A stretch of DNA of 64,000 bases, from assembly GCF_029784165.1 (NCBI RefSeq), contig NC_073696.1:40131858-40195857 (forward strand), read 5' to 3'. Every line of letters starts with the position of its first letter. The first letter of the stretch is position 1. Shown here piece after piece: positions 11,585 to 25,198 of this stretch. Origin of the DNA: Wyeomyia smithii (lineage: Eukaryota > Arthropoda > Insecta > Diptera > Culicidae). The position numbers and the translations under genes were made by a program. The notes beneath the pieces are model-generated. The model was not told the DNA's origin. It searched no databases and saw only the letters and a program-made list of their open reading frames with translations.

Positions 11585-12513
11585 TCTGCCCATAATTCAA
11601 AAATTGGCTAATATGCCATTTTTACCAAAATCGAGAAAACAGTTTCTCGTGATGGTACACACCCTAAACAAGGTCCCTACGGAAGATTGTCAAAAAATGC
11701 ATTTGGGAAGACAGCAAACGTGAAACAATTTTGGCTAATATCCAAATTAATTGAGAATTTGGCTAATATCCAATATTCAATATGAACCTGTGGCATGTTC
11801 ACGAACCAGTGTATTCTTGTTTCTTATAACTTTCGGAAGCGTGTTGTAGCTTGCTGGTTACTGGCGACAGGTGAGCGATCGTAAGGCCCTTCCATCAAAT
11901 TTGACTTTTTCACGAAGAATATTTGATGCTACAAGAATTTATTTGTTGTACTGCGAAACCCAATGATCAAAACGTGTGACTGTTTCCTTCTGTCATAAAT
12001 CTTTACATTTAAAAAATGATATTTAGCTCTTTGATTAGGAGTAATATTAATAAAGAAAAGATTCAGATTTCATTTTGGATTTGATGAGAAAAAAGAGGAA
12101 AGTGGATTGTGAGATTACCATGAATAATAATATTTTCGTTATATTATTATATTGCTGCACGTAACAATGGTCTCGTCGTCTTTTTCATCCTCACTTGTGC
12201 TTCCGTGTTGTTTTATTAAATTTAAAACCATTTTCATCACCAACGAGTACGATATAATTCACATCGTATGGATATTAGCCAAATTTCACACCGTTTTGTC
12301 AACTGACCTTTCGTTTATAATTGAAAAAACGGCTACTGTGTTAAAAATAAGTGGCGGATGGAATTTTTCTACAGACTTCTCTGTTTCAACTCAACGGCAA
12401 GGTTCCAGCATATATGAAGGGTGATATACTCAATAAAAAAGTTGTCATGAACAGTCAAAATATGTTGATTTGATGCCTATCGCATATTAGCCAATTTTTG
12501 AATTATGGGCAGA
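11585..12513. mobile_element. 929-bp non-autonomous DNA transposon with 32-bp TIRs
   Basis: Terminal inverted repeats of about 32 bp are nearly identical (TCTGCCCATAATTCAAAAAT and on through TTGGCTAATATGC). The inner part of the repeat, TTGGCTAATAT(C/G)C, recurs inside at about 11732 and 11759, and in reverse orientation at about 12275. Such subterminal copies are typical transposase-binding sites. Flanks may show a GT dinucleotide duplication, but this is weak. No transposase is encoded; the 90-codon frame inside has no domain. Confidence 0.8.
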
Positions 12514-13119
12514 GTTGACCTCTTACACACAATTAGATTTTTTAATTTAATTGCCTAGAACTCTTCTTAATACTTCAAATGGACACTCTTTTTTCATGTT
12601 CTGAAAAGTTCTAGGCGACAACATATTCTATCCAAAATCATTATTGGGAGATCTGTGATGAATAGTTTTTTTAAATAATTTTTTTCAGTGCATGATTTCA
12701 ACTATATTTTTTTTCAATGTTTCTGAATGAAAATTTTAAAAATTTTCTATACGTCAAGTTGGCACGTCTTAGATTTATGATCAGTTCCATAGCGCAATAT
12801 TTGTTTTAAATTATCGTTTCTGATCTCGCTAAAATATTTACAGATGCACAGATATTCCTCTGGGCTGAAGATGTCATTTTGTGCTATTAGTAATTTATTT
12901 GAATAACGAATAACTTTTGAAAAGGGTCTTCGTAGAAATGGTATAGATGATTGTAGGAACCTTGAATTCCAGAAATATATACCTATTTTCTATATACCTA
13001 GTTAACCGGAAATGCACTCTTTGGGTTACATAAAAGCCTGTCTCTGCTCAAACCGATAATTTTACTAGTAGGTGGCAACTAGGACGGTCCATATTAAGTT
13101 GCAGCGGGTAGTTGCAATT
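12514..13119. other. Non-coding AT-rich DNA
   Basis: No gene or clear repeat was recognised. Confidence 0.4.
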
Positions 13120-13720
13120 ACGGTAGCGGATAGATACATCGGCACTAGAAGCAATGACGGAAGCGGATAGGTACATTACCCTGCGGCAGGTTGAGTTGCC
13201 AGTATGTTTACGGCTATATTTATTTTGCAATGGGAAAACGGAATTGAACGCAATAGCTCGGAGAGTCGAGCGGTGTACGAAGTCTCGCACAAAATGGATA
13301 GGATAATATTAAATGACTAGTTTTTTTGTTTTCGGTATAAAAAAGGATTGTTCAGAGCACTGGCGGCAGCATCAGCAGCAGGTACATCGGCCGGCAACTT
13401 CCTCCAATGAAAAGCTGCTATTCCAACCTGAACAATGTGTTATCAGAAGAATGCCTTATTCCCACTGTCGGAGATGTCACAGAGATACGATCAGTATCAT
13501 ATCCGATATAAAACTAAACAACAAGTTGTCCTTTCGAGGACGAATTAAATACATTATTTAAGACCTCTTATTTTCGGGCAACAGCAGCAGGTACTATTGG
13601 TAGCAGCTTCAGCTGTAGGTGTAGCGGCACTTACTTCAGTAGAAAGCTGCCTTTGTGCGGTAGCGACAGCATCAGCGGTAGATGCATTGACCGACACTTC
13701 TTTCAGTAAAAAGTTTTGCT
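13120..13720. repeat. Diverged CAGCATCAGC-type repeat cluster
   Basis: Three related units of roughly 55-65 bp share GGCAGCATCAGC(A/G)G(T/C)AG, then a CGGC/CGAC patch, then CTTC-TCAGTGAAAAGCTGC. They lie at about 13357-13417, 13596-13655 and 13660-13717. A weaker pair with AGCGGATAG-TACAT lies at about 13124 and 13157. The open frames here (Ala/Ser/Val-rich) follow from the repeat composition and do not look like a gene. Confidence 0.5.
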
Positions 13721-16700
13721 GTATTCTGGCAACACACAAACGTTTTCGAGATGCTGGTGATCATAAACTTCTGGCTGTGTCTAGTTTTCAGTGTGAAAAC
13801 AGCTTTCCACTTTGTTATTGGAGTGCCTCATTGAAATTTGGTAATGTTATTTGAATCAAATGTTTACAAGATTTTAAAATATTTTGAAGTTGTTAGATTT
13901 GTTTTTGTGTTGCTAGAGCTTTGAAATTCGATGGGATAAAATCAATATTTCTTTTACCAAAACATAGGTTTCGACCGCAGGAACGATTTTTATGTCTTTT
14001 TGTTTCTGTAAATTGGAATGAAAGTGTGAGTTGAGGACATAAAGTAAAAGTTTTTTGGGTACTTGAAAATAGCTTTTTCACCAAAAAAATTGTATATCTT
14101 TGATAAGTATATTTTTTAGAGTAACTGCCTTAATGTTGGTTGATAAATATCATTCAATTTAAACTTTACTTTTATTGACGGGAGATCTTACTCTGAAGGG
14201 TCGAAAATTAATGAATTTTCATGATTTTTTTGCGGGTGTTCAGAGTAAAGTGAAGTGTTCGGCTATTTTGGCTATTGATTTTGGTGTATTTAAAGATTTG
14301 CATTATATGTGCATTTCGTGGATGCACTGCACATATAGTGAGTATTACGTTGTTGGCTGCCGGGAATTTGAGTGCTCTCACTAAATCAGCACCTAACTGG
14401 TGGTAAGTTTTTCTCAGCATCTACTAAACTGATTTGACTAAAATTTTTTAGCATGAAGGAATGGATTATCTAAGTTGTTACATAGCCGTTTTCGAAAATT
14501 TTAAAATTTGCCAAAATGGCGGCCATTTTAGTGAAAAATTAGTTCTTTTTCATGAAAAATTCGACTTTTCAGAGTCCCCTTTTGAAGTTTTTTTTTGTAA
14601 GTTTCATTTCACTGCGATCATTGTTATAATCTTTGGTGGTAATTGATAGGCTCTTCTTTATTTACCTTTTTACGGCAATAAAAAATCCCATAATTCATTT
14701 TAGAACCAATAGCGTTCGAACATAGCTCAATTCAAATTTCCAATGGTGCCTCAAAAACCACTGCAAAAAAACACTTCCACCGTTGGGTAGAATAATTACG
14801 CGTGTGCACAACACGCTGACAAACTATCAATTGCAAGCCCAATGTTACCAAAGCGGTAACATTTAATGAGCAATCGCGCTCTACCGCCAACGCAATTACA
14901 TTCTACATGCTTCGAACCGCTGACGTTGGAACCACGAGGTGTGACGGATTTTAACTCATCTCCGGCGAACAACAAAATGACATCTGGTAATATGCCGGTG
15001 AACACGGGACCGAAGACTCGTAGGTAACAGAAATGAAAACTCATTCCAAAAATATGGGAACGCTGTTTCGGATTCGTTGCTCCTGTGTGGATTGGCATTC
15101 GGCAAACCACGTGAAATTTTACTTTCATTCCGTGCCTATTTGCATGCATTTTCCACCGTTGTTGTGTGTCGCGTTTCGAGGCGCTGGCAGGTTGAATTCC
15201 ACAGTAATAGTCGGTGAGGGTAGAGCACCGTCCCTCACAACCCTCTCAACACCCGCCAGAAAGAGTTGAGCAAATGTAAAAAAACTGTTATTGGTATGAA
15301 AATGTTTGCGATTACGTCGTTTCGTTTTGCCACCAGGGAACTGATCTGCGGTCGACGGTTAGCGGCTCGCAGGGTAGCAGTTTGCAACAATATTATGTTA
15401 TGACGATCCGGAAATTTGCCTGCAATAATCGAGATCGGGCTCGACTCGAAAAAAAAAAAGTGATTGAAATGAAAACCGGCGGGCGTCGCCCTAAATGTAC
15501 CTACATGTGAACTTTTTCCGTGTGACCTACTTCTTATGGTATTTGCTCATTTGGCGTATACAAAGCGTTTCCAACACATCTGCCGGAAGGTGCAACTCGT
15601 TTTCTTTGTCACGTGGCAGAGTCGGATGTGGTGATAGGTCGCTGTAATAATGGCGGTATGAAACATTTGTTGTGGATATGGTACATGTCGGTTCATCGCC
15701 TTTGTTGGGATTAGGTGGTTACACCGGAGGTTAGAGGTGTTTCCCCATGGGTTGTTTCCTGCATTGTTCTTTAGCCGGGTAAGGTTGGAATAACTAATGA
15801 CACACATAAGTCATCCTTCTAGTATTTTATTTGTGGCTTGCTGATAATGTTCTTGTTACAGTATCTAAACGACCACGATTTTGGTTATTTAAGTTTAGTT
15901 TAATGAACTAGGCTATCGTATTTTTTCAAATTAATATTAAATTTGAGACGTTTTTCACGTATTCAACATATTTACAACTGATTATATATATGTAGTCATT
16001 ATGCCGTTTTTGATGGAATTTATAAGCATGCTATACGCAACAGTTTTTAAGTACTCACTCGCTTCTTGGCAAGCACTCGTATCGTAAAGTGAACAAGGTG
16101 TGCGTATCATTTGTTGGATACAATGCGGAGGGCAGGAACAAAAACAACGTTTTGTGGAGAACTCAACAACATCATCAACCGATTCAGCTCGCTCGTATAA
16201 AAATACTTCTATAGAATAATACGAGTGCACATATAAAGAGAGAATATGATAATGGAAAGTGCATATCTGCATATGCACAAGGGTGGTGTCTATGTAATAT
16301 GGAAGATTTTTCTCTGGTTAGGGATACTATCATGGTTATATTGCTGTCCCATTTTCAGTGCTTTTTGCTGGAAAGATAATGTACAACACCAGGAATGCAG
16401 TCGGCAACATTCCTGCCATGCAAAGGTTTATCTCCCTTGTACATTTTTTTTTCTTTCAGAAAATAAAATACCATCTAGCGTGTATTCATAGGTTCAAAAA
16501 GCGTTCGTAAGAGTGCAAGTTAGGAGATGGCATAATCCGCAAATACTCGTGTGAAGAATTTTACTGGTTTACTCCTACCAACCGTTGCCATTTGTAGCAA
16601 TTTTAAACCCTAAACCAACAATATATTTTAATTTTAAAAAATGGAGTCTGTTTTTAAACCAACCGAAAAATTTCGTCTAGTGAAGATGGTTAAATTGTGT

Positions 16701-19183
16701 ATCAACTCTGTCCGCAGCCTTGAAACTTCTACCCGCAGACACATCCTCGATACCCACTCAACTCCTGTAACGAAAACCAAAACTCAATCTACTCGACACA
16801 ATGTGTCTTCTCCATTTGCGGAAATGTGCATCTTGTTCGAATGTTTGCACCTGACCTCCTTTTCAGCACAGCTTATCAAATCGATATTTGTGCCTCTGTC
16901 CACAGTGCCACGGCCGGCTGCCGCTATGCCTCATCTTCGTCCCGCTAGCTAGCCCAATTGGCTGCTGATTTTCCTGGCTCCGCAATGGCTATCTCGATTT
17001 CATTTTCCGCTCAATTTGCAAAAGGAAACAAAACATCCAATCACATTTCATTATTTGAGGCCTGCCAGGCAAACATTAGCCCGAAGGGCCAAACTCAATT
17101 TCACACACTCACGAGAGGTGCATGTTTGCGTTTCTACCTGCAGCTAGTAGTCTCTGGTGCTTTACCTGCTTTCCCGTATACCGGCTCGTAGAACGTTTGA
17201 CATCGGCGAAGAAAGAAAGATCCACTCGTTCCGCATCCGTAGTGGGCGGTGGCATGGCTCGGGCATAAGCAACATGTCCAGTGCTTCGGCACTGCCAAGA
17301 GACCGAACGATGGAAAATTGCTGATGCAGTCCACAGGAGGTAAAATTTTTATCTGCTTTAAATTACATCACAGTACATTCTCCGTTGCCCCTAGCACTGG
17401 AAGACCCGCATTTGGAGAAAGAAAAGTCTTTCCTTAGCCGAAGATATTCTCTGTTCGGATCTTGTTTACCCAATTGATTCCGGCAGGTTGGCATACGTTT
17501 GCGGTATACACTCGTTCATCGTAGCCGAGAATTGGATCCCTTTGAAGGATCAACACATTAGATTCGCTCGAGAAAGAAGAGGGTGAATCCTCTAATCTAC
17601 CCTCGTCTTCTGGTTTCACCGAAACTAGAGAACGTGAAAAACAAAAGATCAGCTAGGGGGCGCGTTGCCTGAATTGGAATAAATCAACTCGTTCACAGGG
17701 GAGCTGACTTGGGACTCGTTTTCACTTGTTTATCTTTTGATTTCCAGTAAGATGTTCCAGAATGTTCGAACTCGATACGTGACGGGAAGAACAGCTCTGC
17801 ATCAGAAGCTGACATCAAAGCTGTTTACTGTCTTTTGCTGTGTATCATCATGAGCAGCCTAATGAACAATCGTGATATCGATTATGTTTTGGCAACCGCG
17901 TCCCATAACTTTCGTTTATGGCCACAGCCAATTGCTTTTCATAACGGCGCGGCGCTGCACTAATGCAGAAGCCACCACAAATAGACCGGAAATGTATGTG
18001 GGCCGCAAATTGGAAACAAAAGCATCCGCGAATGGGCAACCACATCTGCCGGCGATGCTGCATTTTATAGCTATACTGTTACAGTTTCTATGCACGGCAA
18101 AATGGATATTTTCAGGCGAATGAATCGCTTCAGCCGAGCTGACTGAGTGCCGTTGGGATTCTGATTTAGACAGCATAAATATACTAAACATGTAGCGGCT
18201 TTACCCCGGGAGAAATTATCCCACAACGTGACTGAAATTTTCGCAGAATGGTATCGAAATTATCTCTACAATTAATCCCTTAATCGATATTAAATTAGTT
18301 GTTGCTAAACATGAGTCGTTCAATGAAATAATGTGTCGAAATGATCAATTTACCTTTTTTTAAACAGGCAAAGTTTGAAAAATTACTTTAATACAACTAG
18401 TTCGAAAAAATGTACGTAAGATTTTCGTGTGTTGTTGGGATGTGTGCAAAAGATTCTGAAGTATATATTGCTCTATTGCTACCATAGAACGCGGTTTGCA
18501 TATGTTTGCATGTGTTGTGTATACTAGCACTAGAGCAGCAGGGTATTTAATCGAGCTGTCAGAGTTGCGAGTGAACTTGGCGTGATAAAACTTAGTTCAA
18601 TTAAATTGGTGTGGCCTAATGGGACTCGATGTGAAGTGTGCTCAAACGAAACTTAATATAGTTGTATCGAAATGACTTTGTGATGCCTTTCAAGAGCTGA
18701 ATCAATTACCTTTCTACACATGGAACTAGTGGTTCTCAGCCAATAACTCAAAAATTCCAGAACGGGTAATGAAAATAGAAGGTGCTTTTTTATGTAAGTA
18801 AATCGCTCTTCCGCATTGGATGGAAACTTTGGAGCTATTGGTGAAAATGAGATATGGACTCTGCTAAGTGGATTGTTGGATAGCCTCGATCGCATTTTGG
18901 CATATTTAAGAACATATTTTGGCACAGTGTAAAAATATGGGGATAATATTGTTACTTATTCACTAATCATTTGAGGGAGCTGCAACATGAGGTTCTGGTA
19001 GCACGGCCATTAATGCAACCGCACTCAAAATTATTTTGTGTATACTACGTGACATTCAAGTCTTTTTTCCGCACTATCAGTTATAGAAAATTAAGGAATT
19101 CCAAGCATATTGAGCGCTGCTGTTATCAGGAGAGCTAACCGAGTGTGCTGGGTCCGACACTAAAGCTATTACGAAAAACACTA
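13721..19183. other. Non-coding single-copy DNA
   Basis: Mixed AT-rich stretches and moderately GC-rich patches (about 14800-15350 and 16900-17650). No domain-bearing frames, RNA genes or transposon ends could be supported. Confidence 0.4.
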
Positions 19184-19355
19184 GCTCAAAGTGAATTGTT
19201 TCGTTCCTTCTGCTAAGTACAAATCACAATTAGCCTTTATCAAGGCCACAACCACGTTCTCGAAGCAATGCTCAAAGTCAATTGTTTCGTTCCTTCTGCT
19301 AAGTACAAATTACAATTAGCATTTATCAAGGCCACAAACACGTTCTCGAAGTAAT
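19184..19355 (+). repeat. Two-copy 86-bp tandem duplication
   Basis: Unit 1 at 19184-19269 and unit 2 at 19270-19355 begin GCTCAAAGT(G/C)AATTGTTTCG and are identical except for a handful of substitutions. The high similarity indicates a fairly recent duplication. Confidence 0.9.
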
Positions 19356-20262
19356 GCTGAACTTTCTAACTTTGCAAATTATATGATATACAGTTCCACA
19401 TTTATTTCAAGCGATTAAAAAGTCTCACTGAAACTGTTTTTCACTAGATGCGATCATATTTTCGAGCTTACATACTTTATACTCAATTTATTATTTGTCT
19501 CGAGGTTGCTGATACGAGTCTTCTCATATTTGCGTTCAGTTTTCACGCACTTAAATCGTTTCAAACTTTTGCTTGAGTGAGCTCATATTGCAGCTTCGAA
19601 TATTTTTTTCGGATAGACTTGAGCTTGAGGAAAACAATTCAAAACTTTCTTCAAATCTGGTGACTTTTGTTTCGCCCTTTTAATGGTTTTTTCAGCCTCT
19701 AAAAATATGGTTTTTCATAATTTAACTGTCGACCATCGAATTGTAAAAGACTGTTGGGGTATTTTATCAATTGGTTTAGAATGGTATACTTTTACTTGTG
19801 CTTATAGGCATTTTATTTACTTTATGAACTTTGAATGTATGAACTTTGCCAATTTTAAAATTTACTAAGTAAAATTCCTCTTGGTTGATTAATTAGGAAA
19901 AATATTCGTGATGTTTTTATTGAAGAAAACAACGAAACTTTTCCTGTATCCCATCGGAGCTATCCTTCATCTTTTCTATTCAAGATTTATTTTCACCTAC
20001 TTTTTCTCGTCTATCTAGGTAATGATAGCGCGCAGGTTTATCGTTTTATTTTACGTTATACCGTTCCGTGTAGCTTCTCTTACTTACGATTCAAACAGTT
20101 CATAATATGTGAATTATGCAAATGTATGAAAAAAAAAATTTTATGGTTCAAACCACACAAATTTAAGAAGGACCCCAAAAGTATTTTTATAGTTTGTTAG
20201 TTTGACTCGGTTCCAAAAATAAAAAAATAATAGCTTATGCATTTCTTCCAAGTGAACTACAC
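19356..20262. other. Non-coding AT-rich DNA
   Basis: No gene or defined repeat was recognised. Confidence 0.4.
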
Positions 20263-20985
20263 ACATTTGTGCGTAGTCCTAACAGCTTTCCTATGAAATG
20301 TTAGTTTGAACCAGATTTACATTGTGTAGAATAATATTTTACACTTCACTGAGACACACATTTTTTCCAGTATGGACCCACTCATTGCGACCAGAATCGT
20401 TGATTTATTATGAGATAACGCCCGGTGACTACTGTACCCACACTTTTATTATTAGCAACATCACTATTGAGAATTGGTATACTTATTATTTCCGTGCTTG
20501 GTGTGTAATCTGGTTTCACCCTCCCTATTACGATTACTGTACCGAGTAACGTTCATCTCCGCCAAATATCGTCAAGCATAATTCCCTGGATAAGTTTCGT
20601 TGTGCGTCCATCTGGTCAATTATATTTTAGGAGGGGTCTGTTTTGTTAGGAGAATGTTATTAAGTTATTGTGTAGAAGTCAGCTTGAAGGGATGGTAATT
20701 GGGGAGTCTGAGGATTAACACATGACAGCGATTGGTCTAAATTATACTTAGATTCGAGCCCAATACCACTCGCTTATAGAAATAAACTCTGGCTATGCAG
20801 CTCTTATCAACACACCCATACACACACCTGTGCGTGGCCCCCATTGGCTTTTTAGCTGTTGGTTTAAATTAGTTTCAAATCGGGAAGTTAAGCGCAATTT
20901 TGTGCTTTATTGATAGAAATCACATACAACTGTGCATGGCCCCAACAGCATTATTGCTGTCTGTTTATATCAAGTATATTTACCC
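20263..20985 (+). repeat. Three diverged copies of a CACAC-TGTGCGTGG-CC unit
   Basis: Related segments at about 20263-20320, 20822-20880 and 20921-20985 share ACACA-(T/A)-TGTGC(G/A)T(G/A)G-CC, then a (C/T)AGC-rich patch and a GTTTAAA-like stretch. The copies are strongly diverged. They could be remnants of one tandem array or transposon. Confidence 0.4.
20370..20480 (+). repeat. Dispersed repeat family B, copy 1
   Basis: Shares with 33700-33810 the order: CCA(C/G)TCA-TGC-ACCAGAA, then GATTTATTATGAGATAACGC against GATCTGTTGTGATATCGC, then GTGACT(A/G)CTGTA, then CACACTTTTATTA and ATCACTATTGAGA. Non-coding, type unknown. Confidence 0.6.
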
Positions 20986-21039
20986 TAATTGTGTTTTTCT
21001 GATGAGTCGGCAGAGTATAAACCGTAACCGCACCGCACC

Positions 21040-21330
21040 CTCTCAGAATTCAATGAAACTTTGTGGGTGCAAGGCAATTAAGGAATTTTCCATACTCCCT
21101 TCATTTTTTCAAAACATTATCTGAACTAGCATTTGAAAAGAACTGAAAAAAATTACTTGAAAAGACCTATTGAAAAAAATACTTTAGAAACAAAAAATGA
21201 TTTATAAAACGGCCATCTCTGGTTTTTACCAAATTAGGTTCTTGGATAGACAACTACACTGTCTAAAACTCTTCGCAACATTTCAAAAACTCTTAAGGAG
21301 AAAAAAATTTAAAAAAGCTTTTTTATTCGC
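21040..21330 (+). repeat. Dispersed repeat family A, copy 2
   Basis: Carries TCAGAATTCAATGAAACTTTG and, about 80 bp on, AGCATTTGAAAAGAACTGAA, followed by A/T-rich tracts, in the same order as the copies at 8140 and 30850. Confidence 0.6.
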
Positions 21331-22928
21331 TTAAGATTTTGCTTCAAACCCATTCAAACCCATTTTCTTTAAATTTTAGTAAAATAATCAATTTTCCAAA
21401 TGGAGATTATATACCACAGATATGACAAGGCGCCAATCACTTAATATTCTCGGTCCAGGTCACAATCAAAAATATTTAACAATCTCACGTTTAAGTCAGC
21501 ACTATTCAAATACAGATTTTACAAAATTTTAAATAGTTGCTTTATCCATTATTGGCCTTTGCTTCTACATTGTTTTTAATGTTCTTTTTTTAATTCTATG
21601 TCATATCATGTTGCTATCAATTTGGCTGTGTCGAGCGAGCGGAGAATAGAAAGAAAACATGAGTGTTAACCTTATTCACTCCCTCCTAAAGAACTTTTAA
21701 ATATGAAACAAGATACAATTTTTAATAAAAAAAAATATTTTCAAAATATACAAAAACAATAAAAACTTGAGCTGATAAAAAATCTGGATAAAACTGAAAA
21801 AATATACTAAAACTGGATGATTTTGTGGTTCAACTGTTTAAGTGGATAACTCGAAGACTATTTTGCAAGCCACGCAAACTTAGCATTTGCATTAAACCGT
21901 CGTTTGAAGCTTTGTTTACAAAAGTTAATACGTACATAAAAAACTCTCTTTTGATGTTTCTTCAGTTAAATATAAGTTAACTGTTAGACATGAACTTGAA
22001 CTCAGCGATTTTTATGTACATATTTTTCATCGAATCAAAGGATTTTTATAAATAAGCTTCATTTTTACAATTTTACTAAGCTAAGGTTTGCTTCTACTTT
22101 TCCGAGCTTGGTGCCATACTTCAACTAGTAATAGTAATAATATCTTTTCATTTTCTAACTGAAACTTGGCTCGGCCTCTTATCCTTTTGAACTGTTAATT
22201 TTTGTAAAACTGTCTATGAATTGCATTATCAACTACTGATTGAATGTTCCCGGCGGTTTACAGGATTAAAGAGTTAGATTTTGAAGTATCTATCATACCT
22301 CTTAGTCCATATTTTTTAAATCTCATCATTCAATTCTCTCTTCAAACATCAATTTTTTATCTCACTGGTACGTTACTCGTTAAAATCATACTTCTCTACA
22401 CAGAGGAAAGGAAACAAAAAATCAGTAATGCGAATATTTTGCATTTATAAACATGATTTTTCAAACTTGGATCATTCCTTCACATTGACGCAGTGAGGGT
22501 TTTGACCTACGATGAACTTTAGTTCATAAAGTTCATGTTCAAAAGCTTTTTTTTAACTAAAGACGTTTAAACTTCTAGGTAGTTATTCGCGTCGTATGTT
22601 TAAAATTCAAATGTCCTGCGTTCTAGATTCAACACAAATTAGTTATACATCAGCGTGGGACAAAAAATTAAAATCAGCTTCAAGGTCCAGTTTCCATACG
22701 ATTTTTATGGAAAAAATCCACTTTGATAAACTTATTCTCTAGAAATGACCAATTTGCTCTTATAAATATATCGATACATGATATTTGAAGGAAAAACGCT
22801 ACGATGCTTGTAGAAACCATGCTTGAATTAATAATTTTCAATAGTTTTTTTTCGGCTCGGATTTAGTTCTCACGGCGCGTATTCAAACCCCGTGGCGCGG
22901 ATTTTGCGGATCCAAAATCAAGATTTCT
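21331..22928. other. Non-coding AT-rich DNA
   Basis: Very AT-rich with no recognised gene or element ends. Confidence 0.4.
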
Positions 22929-25170
22929 GTGTTACACCCTGATCCTAATCCTAATCCCAATCCCAATCCCAATCCCAATCCCAATCCCAATCCCAATCCC
23001 AATCCCAATCCCAATCCCAATCCCAATCCCAATCCCAATCCCAATTCCAATTCCAAGTCCAATTCCAATCCCAATCCCAATACCAATACCAATCTCATTC
23101 CAACTGCAATTTCTATCTCATTCCAACTGCAATTCCTATCTCAATCCCTCAATCCTATCTCAATTCTTATCCTGATTCAAATCCAAATTCCAATCTCAAA
23201 CGCAATTTCAATTCAAATTACTATTATAATCTCAATTCCAATCCTAATCTAAATCCCTATCCTTCTCTCGATGCCAATTCAAATTCCAATCCTTAACCAT
23301 TTCCATACTCAATTTCAATTTTAATCCCAATCCAATCCTCATTCTATTCCCAATCCCAGTCCAATTTTCAGTTTCAATTCCAATTTCAATGGTTCAACCA
23401 TTTCCATACTCGATTTAATCTAAGTTTAATCAAAACCCCAATTCTTTTCCTTAAGTCAGTTCCAATCGCAATTCTAATCACAAGCCTAATCCCAATTCCA
23501 AATCATTTCAATACATGATTGATTCTGAGTAAATGCCAATTCCAGTTTCAAACCAAATCCTAATCCCCATTTCAATCCCACTTCTGATCCCAATCCCTAT
23601 TCTAATCACAATCTTATTGTAAATTCGAAGCCCAACCGCAATCCCAATACTAATCACAATCCTAATCCTAATTCCAATCCTGAAATATTCCCGTACTCAA
23701 TTTAATCCAAGTATATTTTAATTCAAATTCCAATCTCAATTCCGTTCCCAATCCCAATTTCAACTCCAATTCCAATTTCAATTAAAATTCCAATTTCAAT
23801 TAAAATTACAATTTCGATTCCAATTCCCATTTCAAACCTAATCCCAATCTTAATGCTAATCGTTCTACCATTCCTAATCATAATCCCAAAGAGTTCACTA
23901 CAGTGAGCGGATAAGAACTGGTTTTTCCGAAGAACTGGCTCTTTTGATCAGCTCGCAGACAATCTGCTCGCGAAGAGCCATTTCTTTGAAAGTGAGCAAA
24001 AGATTTCGTTCCTTCAGATACCTGACTCTTTTGATCAGATCTATGCTTGCTCTCGTGGCTGGTGGATGAGTGATGCATAGCAGAGCAGACCACTGGTGGC
24101 ATCTGGTTGCTGGGAGTTCAATAGTATCGCACGCGGCTTTACGCTCGGGAAGAGGGGGTGTAAAGTTTTCATATGGCTCTCGCTTGCGGTGTCTGTTGTA
24201 CAAAATCAGTTATCAGTTTTTTGCCTGAAGTAAGAGGTGAGTTACCGCTCTACAAAAAACTTTGAAATCACTTCGAAAAACCAGCCTTAAATCCAATTCC
24301 AATTTTATTCCCAATCCTAATCCAAATCATAATCACAATCTTAATCTAAAGCCCACTACCAATATCAACTCCGTTCTCCATCTCAAATCCGTTCTCCATC
24401 CCAGTCCCAATTACAATCCCGATCCAAAAGCCAATTCCAATCCAAATGCCAGTTTCAATCCAAAAACCCTATTCCAATTCCAGTTCTAATACTGATTTGA
24501 AATCAAGTTCTAAATCTAAATCCAATTCCAATTCAAATTTCAACTTCAATCCTAATCCCAATCCCAATTCCAATCCTGATCCTAATCCCAACGTAGAAGT
24601 CAATTCCAATTCCAATTGCAATGACAATTCCGATTACAATTAAAATTCAAATTTCAACTCCAATCCCAATCCTCATCTTATTCCCAATCTAAAACCCAAT
24701 ACCAACCCAAAAGCCTGCTCTAATTCCAATTCTAATTTAAATTTCAATTTCAAGTTCTATTCAATTCCAATTCTTATCCCAATCCAAATTTTCATCTCAA
24801 TTCCAATCCTGATCTTAATGCCAATGCAGAAGTCAATTCAATTCTAGTCAAAATTTTAATTCCAATTTCAATTAAAATTCCAAAAACTCTAAACTAAACC
24901 TCCAATCCCTATCTTAATTTTGTTCTGAATTGAAAACCCAGAGCCAACTCAAAAGAAAATTCGAATTCCAATTCCAATTCTAATTGCAATTACAATTCCA
25001 ATTCCAATCTCAAGCTCAATTCCGTTACAAATCCCAACCCCAATCCCAATGCTAATCCTAATCCCAATTCCAATCCTAATCTCAATTCAATCCCTGTTCC
25101 AATTTTAATCTCAATGCCAATCTTAATTCTAATCCCAATCCCATTTCTAAAACATTTCTATACTTGATAT
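22929..25170. repeat. Degenerate CCCAAT hexamer satellite, about 2.2 kb
   Basis: The core at about 22940-23050 is a nearly perfect run of the hexamer AATCCC. Outwards it decays into CCAAT/TTCCAAT/TCCAAT variants up to about 25170, so a gradient from perfect core to worn edge is visible. Long open frames of Asn-Pro type on the plus strand and Leu-Gly type on the minus strand follow from the six-base period and are not genes. On the other strand the unit is TTGGGA, similar in form to a telomeric repeat, although dipterans lack such telomeres. The tract is interrupted by an unrelated insert at about 23890-24283. Confidence 0.92.
23890..24283. mobile_element. Insert inside the satellite, possibly hAT-derived
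   Basis: About 390 bp of ordinary-complexity sequence breaks the hexamer array. The left part begins CAGTGAGCGGATAAG and the right part contains GAGTTACCGCTCTAC, an imperfect inverted pair reminiscent of hAT ends. Internal GAGCC/GGCTC-containing copies (ACTGGCTCTTTTGATCAG and CTGACTCTTTTGATCAGA) repeat in direct orientation. No matching 8-bp duplication was found, so the class is uncertain. Confidence 0.4.
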
Positions 25171-25198
25171 AATTTAGGTAGGATGTCAGCTCTATTAT

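Noticed and set aside
22883..23252. Open frames encoding Asn-Pro or Leu-Gly dipeptide repeats on both strands
   Set aside because: They follow directly from a six-base satellite period and occur on both strands at once.
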